Shown piece after piece: positions 9,337 through 14,155 of a DNA stretch of 14,155 bases. The stretch is taken from assembly GCA_000447185.1 (NCBI GenBank), contig KE647085.1, forward strand, positions 1 to 14,155. The letters run 5' to 3'. Each line of letters begins with the position of its first letter. The first letter of the stretch is position 1. The notes under the pieces are model-generated. The model had not been told where the DNA came from and did not search any database. It saw nothing but the letters and a program-made list of their open reading frames with translations. The position numbers and the translations under genes were made by a program. The DNA comes from Vairimorpha apis BRL 01. Lineage: Eukaryota; Microsporidia; Nosematidae.

Positions 9337-10020
9337 AAATTTTTTTTTATACATAAAATATATTTTAAAAGTATTACAATTTTTTTTGAAAATTTAAATT
9401 TTTAATACACTATATAAAAAAATTATTTTTGGTTAAATAGAAGATAAAATTTATATTTATTTATTATCTTAAATTGACAAAATTAAATATACTTGCATAA
9501 TTATAATATTTTTTTATAAAAAAACTGAAAACATGTCATATTTATTTAAATAAAGTTTTTAATATAAAAAACTTATTAAAATTTAACCATATTAAAAGTT
9601 AAAAATAAAAAATAATTTTAAATTATTTATTGCTATTTAAATTCTAATTTTTGGTTAAATAAAAATCAAAAAGAATTATTATAAAAAGATTGTTTTTTAA
9701 AGAATAATTAGTTGTATGTAATATTATTTCTTAGTTAATAAGATACAAATGGTATTTTAAGTTTTCTATTGATGTTTACACAAAAGTTTTTATCTTTGTT
9801 TTAAAATTATAAAGTTTTTAAAATATGTTTATATAAAGTATAAAAATTAATAATTGTTAATAATGATTATCTATATATTTAAATTATTTATTTTGAATTA
9901 TATTAAGTATATCGTGTATAACGATATTAAATTTTTTTTTATAAAAAACTATTCCGTTTTAATATAATATTTCATTTCTTAGTTGTATAATAAATTTCAA
10001 AAATACTGTTTTCAGATCAA
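9337..10020. other. Shared divergent promoter region between RPL5 and the Rrn7-like gene
   Basis: There is no gene in this AT-rich gap. Two direct repeats are visible: TTTTTGGTTAAATA at 9426-9439 and 9648-9661, and ATTTCTTAGTT at 9726-9736 and 9974-9984. The first is the more notable because it contains GG in a nearly G-free stretch. They could be protein-binding sites for one or both promoters, but this rests only on position and repetition. Confidence 0.35.
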
Positions 10021-10034
10021 TAACCCCTTTTAAT
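10021..10034 (+). promoter_or_regulatory. CCCC start signal of the Rrn7-like gene
   Basis: TAACCCCTTTTAAT lies 6 bases before the ATG at 10041, with CCCC at 10024-10027. It shares the 12-base core ACCCCTTTTAAT with RPL5, where the final AT is part of the start codon. Here the core is followed by an extra ATAAAA spacer. The motif supports 10041 as the start, which is also where the zinc-ribbon begins. Confidence 0.6.
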
Positions 10035-10040
10035 ATAAAA

Positions 10041-11139
10041 ATGATTTTTTGTGAAATTTGTCACACAAAATTTAAATGCATAAATGGAGAATATATTTGT
10101 CAAGAAGGTCATATATCTCAAACAAAATTAGAAATAGCTGATGATATTCATGTATCATCAAGAAGTCAAAAACAAAAATCAAAATAAATTTAGAATTTAA
10201 TTATTGTTTTAATTACAAAAAATTATTGCTTTACAAACTAATATTTATAGAAGTTTTAAATTATTTTAATTGTTCATCAACAAAATATTTTGATTATTTA
10301 CTTAATTTTTATAATGGTAATAGAGATAATGTAGATTTAATTATAGATTTAAATTATACTCATCTTATCATTTTAGTATATCTAACCTTAAGAGAAAAAC
10401 AAAACATTTTTTTATTAAAGTTATAAATCAATTTAAGAATTTTAAATTATTGGATCGAGCAAATTATTACAAAAAAATATTGAATTTAAAAAATTGTGCT
10501 GATGCAAAATTAGGATTATCTATGAAAAAATTTAGACTCATTAACATATATAGGATTTTAAAACAACTTGGAGAGCCTAATTATTTTTTAAAAAATATAA
10601 AAAAAAATAATTCTCAAAGCATATATCTGTTCACCTTTGATTGAATATAATAAACAATTTTTTAGACAATTTGTACCTGAAATAAATGAATTTTTTGAAA
10701 AAGTTTTATTTGTATTGTGTATAAAAAAAACAGAAAAAGTTGAAAAATACTTTAAAAAATATATAAAATTAAGAGATTTAAATTCTACTATTTTTGTTCC
10801 AGAAGAAGAAATATGCAAATATTTATATTTATTTAATCAACATGAAAAACTTGTAATAGATTTTAAACAAGCTAATATAAATTTAAAAAATTTTGAAAAA
10901 AAATTATAAAAAGTTCCGAAGAAACAAAATGTAACAGTTTAATTGATTTAATTTGTTTGTTTTGTAAAATAAGCGAAAGTAGATTTAATAAAAATATTCG
11001 TGAAACAATTTCAAAACCTGCATTTGGTAGTAAAAATATCTTTAGTGTGCCATGTTATGAATATGGCCTTCAAAATGACTTTTATTACTCTAATTTTTGT
11101 TACATTGACAAATTAAAAAAATTTTACAAAATAAAATGA
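10041..11139 (+). CDS. RNA polymerase I core-factor subunit Rrn7-like (TFIIB-related zinc ribbon), broken into five frames
   Basis: Likely a subunit of the core factor that brings RNA polymerase I to the rRNA gene promoter. The first 48 codons hold a zinc ribbon with C4, C7, C20 and H24 (C-x2-C-x12-C-x3-H). Yeast Rrn7 has C-x4-C-x13-C-x3-H followed, as here, by a short acidic stretch (EIADD). TFIIB and Brf1 ribbons use four Cys instead. The rest is Leu, Ile and Lys-rich helical sequence consistent with degenerate cyclin folds but not diagnostic. The frame changes within the A runs at 10168-10184, at T7 near 10411-10417, at A9 near 10590-10598, and at A8 near 10896-10903. Three act as one missing base; the A9 acts as one extra, or two missing. 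Restored length is about 366 residues, short against yeast Rrn7 (514). Coding-like sequence (ELEIKKSYIEDDRI) continues past the TGA in another frame, so the true end may be near 11190 or later. Confidence 0.6.
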
Positions 11140-11867
11140 ATTGGAAATAAAAAAAAGCTATATCGAAGATGATAGAATTTGAATAAGTGTAACTTTAAAA
11201 TAATTTTTTTAAGATAAAATACTATAAGTTCAATTATATAGATACAGTTACTTATTATTAGTTAAATTGAATATTATAAAAATGTTTTCAAATAAATTGT
11301 ATTTTATTTAAAATATTTTTATTTATTTTTTAACTGAATTTAGTATACTCCACTATAAAACAAAAGCATTTTATTTGTTATTAATATTTATTTTTTATTC
11401 AATAAATAATATTGTACAAATTAAATTTTCAAATTATTGATAAAATTGTTAGATTTGATTGTAAAAAATACAAGAATAAATATTATAATCTGCTAAATAA
11501 ATATTTAACAAAATTAAATGAAATTTTTTAAATTATTTTATGTGTGCTAATATTTTTATAAAATGTTTAATGTAAACATTAAATTTTTTTTATTATATAA
11601 AAAAAATTTTAAATATTTAAACATTATAAATTCATAGAATTTATTTAAGAATATATCTTTAATTACTGATTATCAAAATAATTAAATTGATTCTAAAATT
11701 TAAAAGATAGTTAACGTTCAAAAATTTTAACTATTTTATAAAAAAGTATAAAATATAAATCATTTTTAAATTTAATAAAGAAAATATATATTTACAAAAT
11801 TTTGTATACTCATAAAAATAAAAGTTGATAATTAAGTAATTTCATAAACTGAAAAAGAGTTTAATTA
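11140..11867. other. Convergent intergenic region between the Rrn7-like gene and SEC63
   Basis: The first ~60 bases may still belong to the Rrn7-like gene. The rest is AT-rich without a gene. Two adjacent palindromes stand out: TTTAATGT 11566-11573 with ACATTAAA 11576-11583 (2-base loop), and a 13-base perfect arm pair 11581-11593 with 11597-11609 (3-base loop). They sit between converging 3' ends, so a role in transcript ends is conceivable, but composition alone makes such palindromes likely. Confidence 0.4.
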
Positions 11868-13463
11868 TTAGTAATATTTTAAAACAATAGATTCATCAAC
11901 ATCATTACAAAGATACTGTCCATTTAAAATCCATAATCTAACCTCACAAACATTTTTTTTACTAGATAAATAAAAATCAAAATAAAATTCTTTTTTCTTA
12001 TTTTCATTACTTATAATCACAAAATCTTTATTTAAATATCCATCAATTGTTATAAATGCAGTCCAAGAATTATAAATTGATTCGTTCATAACATTAGAAT
12101 GTACACAAAGATTATTATTAGTTGTAGATATTACAACTTTGATTGTAACTTTACTATCTTTTTCAATTTTATAAATTGCATTATTAGATTTAGGTGATCG
12201 TTCTGTTTGAAGTATAAAATCATGGTCATTACTATCCTCTTCTTCATTTCCTGTATTCTTTACTACTGCAATAAATTCCTCAACCTTTATTTTTGGCATT
12301 TTATTTTTTACATTTTCTGCGATAGCACGTTGATGTTCATTGACAATTAAATTATCTAAATTTATTTTTTCATTTTGCATCTTTAATAAAAATATTTTTT
12401 TAAATTCAACATATGGAAATTGTAACATATAATATTCTTCATCAAAAATACCTTGTGTAAACATAGCTTGTAATTTAAATAAATTTTTTAATGTATCAAT
12501 ATAACCTTTACTTATTGCAACATATTTCATAGAATCAATAAGTTTAAAGCATATAGAAATTAAATATTTATGATCTTTTTTATTCAATTTATTTAATCTA
12601 AATAAATGATTTATTATAGCTAAATATCCAAGATTGATATTTTTCAAATCAGGAAGAGGAAAACCATATTCATGTTCAACTATATCTTTAACATATTCTA
12701 AATTTTTAAAATCATATTGAGATAACTCTTTTGATTGTGACAAAAGATAAATTAATGATCTTATAAGAACAAAATTATTTTTTTTTCTTAAATCTTCGTT
12801 AAAAAAATTCATAAAAACTTCCATGGTATCAAAATCAACACCATGAACATTTTTATTTTTCATATTTTTCCATTTAAAATATGCAAAGTTTGGTAAACAC
12901 ATACCTAATATTAAACAATAAAATATAAAAGACAAAGATGAATTTTTCAAAACTGCATCTGGAATAGCCATTATTTCTCCAACTTTTGATTCTGTATTTA
13001 ACCAAGAATTAAATTTATCTTTGTTTTTTATAATATCATAAGCTTTATTTATTTCAATTTTCTTTTTTTCATACTCTTCTTTCTTCTCATCTGATACTTT
13101 TTTTGTATTATATTTTTTTAATAACTTCATTAGTATCTTTTTAAGATCTTTAGCTTTTATATTTGCATCTACTTGTAAAATTTCAAGAGGATTAAAAGCT
13201 TTTTTAGATTCCATTTTTATTGTTCTTACATTGTAAACAAAATATGATAATATAAACCATAAAAAACTTGTAAAAAATAATCTTTTATATTTATAACTAG
13301 ATGGTAAATTTTTACAATGTTGACAATTACAATTAATTCTTTTTATCTTTTTTAATGAAAATAAAGAGTAAGTAAAGTATAACGTGATTGGTATTATAAA
13401 TGATAAGGCCAAGTAACTTGAAGTTAAGCCTGATTCATCATATTCATATGAATAAGAGGACAT
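11868..13463 (-). CDS. SEC63: ER translocon component Sec63, J-domain without HPD
   Basis: ER membrane protein that, with the Sec61 channel and BiP (Kar2), supports protein import. The 531-residue product follows the Sec63 plan: a YEYDESG start like yeast YEYDEAS, a first membrane helix (~16-37), a C-x-C-x2-C motif (C45, C47, C50) as in plant Sec63 homologues, a second helix (~62-80), a J-domain (~91-156) opening FNPLEILQVD, a third helix (~174-196), then the Sec63/Brl domain to the end. The HPD triad that triggers the Hsp70 ATPase reads N-T-K at 119-121 (KYNTKK). A longer frame starts at 13523, but I choose the ATG at 13463 because CCC abuts it, the Sec63 family starts there, and the extra 20 residues are a hydrophobic low-complexity stretch. 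No frameshift is seen despite T8 and T9 runs (e.g. near 12778-12786). Yeast Sec63 (663) has an acidic tail that is missing here. Confidence 0.92.
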   Translation of the reverse strand: MSSYSYEYDESGLTSSYLALSFIIPITLYFTYSLFSLKKIKRINCNCQHCKNLPSSYKYKRLFFTSFLWFILSYFVYNVRTIKMESKKAFNPLEILQVDANIKAKDLKKILMKLLKKYNTKKVSDEKKEEYEKKKIEINKAYDIIKNKDKFNSWLNTESKVGEIMAIPDAVLKNSSLSFIFYCLILGMCLPNFAYFKWKNMKNKNVHGVDFDTMEVFMNFFNEDLRKKNNFVLIRSLIYLLSQSKELSQYDFKNLEYVKDIVEHEYGFPLPDLKNINLGYLAIINHLFRLNKLNKKDHKYLISICFKLIDSMKYVAISKGYIDTLKNLFKLQAMFTQGIFDEEYYMLQFPYVEFKKIFLLKMQNEKINLDNLIVNEHQRAIAENVKNKMPKIKVEEFIAVVKNTGNEEEDSNDHDFILQTERSPKSNNAIYKIEKDSKVTIKVVISTTNNNLCVHSNVMNESIYNSWTAFITIDGYLNKDFVIISNENKKKEFYFDFYLSSKKNVCEVRLWILNGQYLCNDVDESIVLKYY

Positions 13464-13470
13464 GGGTATA
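13464..13470 (-). promoter_or_regulatory. CCC start signal of SEC63
   Basis: On the minus strand TATACCC abuts the ATG at 13463, with CCC at 13464-13466. This is the closest spacing in the window (0 bases, against 3-13 at the other genes). It is the main sequence argument for the shorter start. The alternative ATG at 13523 has no C-run before it. Confidence 0.55.
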
Positions 13471-14155
13471 AAAAAAATAAATAAATAAATTCTTATAATG
13501 AAATGTAAAACAAAAATTTTCATTCATAAATATCTAAAACACAATTTTAATAAATAAATATCAAAAAATTCATTTATTGACAAAAGAATGTTAAATCATT
13601 TTATATTAAAAATAATTAAGCGTTTTCGATATATAAGTCTTTAGTGTTTATAAATCAGATAATACCTAAAAATACATAAATATAAAAAATTTGAGTACTA
13701 TTTTTTGTTTTTTTTGTATTTCCATTATATTAAAAAAATATTAAACTTATAAATTTCAATTTAATTTTTTTTAGTTTTTCTGGTTCTAAATACTATACTA
13801 TTAAAATTTTTTAACTATTAATATACTTAATTCTTTTATAATAAAATATTCAATTACTACATAATTTGGGTTTAAATTATTTCTTATTTGATCATTATTA
13901 AAAGTTTCCAAAAAAAATTTGAAAAATGTCTTTAATTACTAACCAAAATGAAAATATTCACACAAGAAAAAATNTAAATTCTTTTTTAAAAAAAGNTTTT
14001 TTTTAAATTTAAATACACAAAAAAAAATGGTATAACAATATTATCTAATCAATATATAATATTTTTTTATTATTTTGTTTTTATATAAGTTTATATCATA
14101 TTTAAATTGCTTATGTAAAAATTATAACATTTTTTTAATATTCTGTTTAATGTGT
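13471..14155. other. AT-rich region upstream of SEC63, with ambiguous bases
   Basis: The segment is mostly A and T with long homopolymers. Two positions are N (13974 and 13996), both beside A or T runs, which shows that base calling was uncertain here. One short possible ORF at 13926 is listed separately. No RNA gene or C-run motif is visible towards the right edge. Confidence 0.5.
13926..14006 (+). CDS. Possible start of a short or interrupted gene
   Basis: An ATG at 13926 opens 26 codons to a TAA at 14004, with the product beginning MSLITNQNENIHTRKN. The first 16 codons use His, Thr, Gln and Arg and look more coding-like than the surroundings. Two codons contain N and the frame then runs into T8 and A7 homopolymers, where frame changes are common in this window. 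No C-run precedes it and no family is recognised. It could be the N-terminus of a gene running off the window, or chance. Confidence 0.2.
   Translation: MSLITNQNENIHTRKNXNSFLKKXFF

Noticed and set aside
10588..10818. Minus-strand frame inside the Rrn7-like gene
   Set aside because: It is opposite the plus-strand frames that connect to the zinc ribbon, and it has no motif or C-run.

Overview
The window is about 14.2 kb of extremely AT-rich eukaryotic DNA. By eye the gaps are roughly 85-90% A+T and the genes about 75-80%. It most likely comes from a microsporidian. Three things point there: (i) divergent, shortened versions of core eukaryotic proteins (ribosomal protein uL18/RPL5, Sec63, a P4-ATPase flippase, an Rrn7-like RNA polymerase I factor); (ii) no convincing introns; (iii) a short C-run (CCC or CCCC, usually preceded by TTA or TAA) 0-13 bases before the start codon of all five main genes, which resembles the known microsporidian 'CCC-like' start signal. 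Gaps of 0.36-1.9 kb suggest one of the larger, less compact microsporidian genomes. I cannot name the species.

Layout. 1-760: AT-rich gap. 761-3720 (+): P4-type phospholipid flippase, read in five frames. 4082-6472 (-): nuclear-looking protein with an N-terminal FHA domain, a long polar linker and a basic tail, read in four frames. 6482-8435: long gap holding a less AT-rich island (about 7214-7665) with three small minus-strand ORFs, one behind its own CCC motif, and three GC-containing stem-loops. 8436-9323 (-): RPL5/uL18, intact. 10041-11139 (+): Rrn7-like zinc-ribbon protein, read in five frames, divergent from RPL5. 11868-13463 (-): Sec63, intact, with a J-domain that lacks HPD. 13467-14155: gap with a possible short ORF and two ambiguous bases.

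Common threads. Three of the five genes are broken only by frame changes in A or T runs (11 in all). Ten of these look one base short, and no missense decay is visible. That pattern suggests homopolymer under-calling in the assembly, or less likely slippage at expression, rather than pseudogenes. RPL5 and Sec63 contain equally long runs that stay in frame. The genes do not form an operon. Their roles are housekeeping: membrane lipid asymmetry, ER protein import, ribosome assembly, rRNA transcription, and a probable chromatin or phosphatase scaffold.

Most worth a second look: the Sec63 J-domain without HPD, the FHA protein with a candidate PP1-docking motif, the unexplained island near 7.2-7.7 kb, and the one-sided homopolymer frameshifts.
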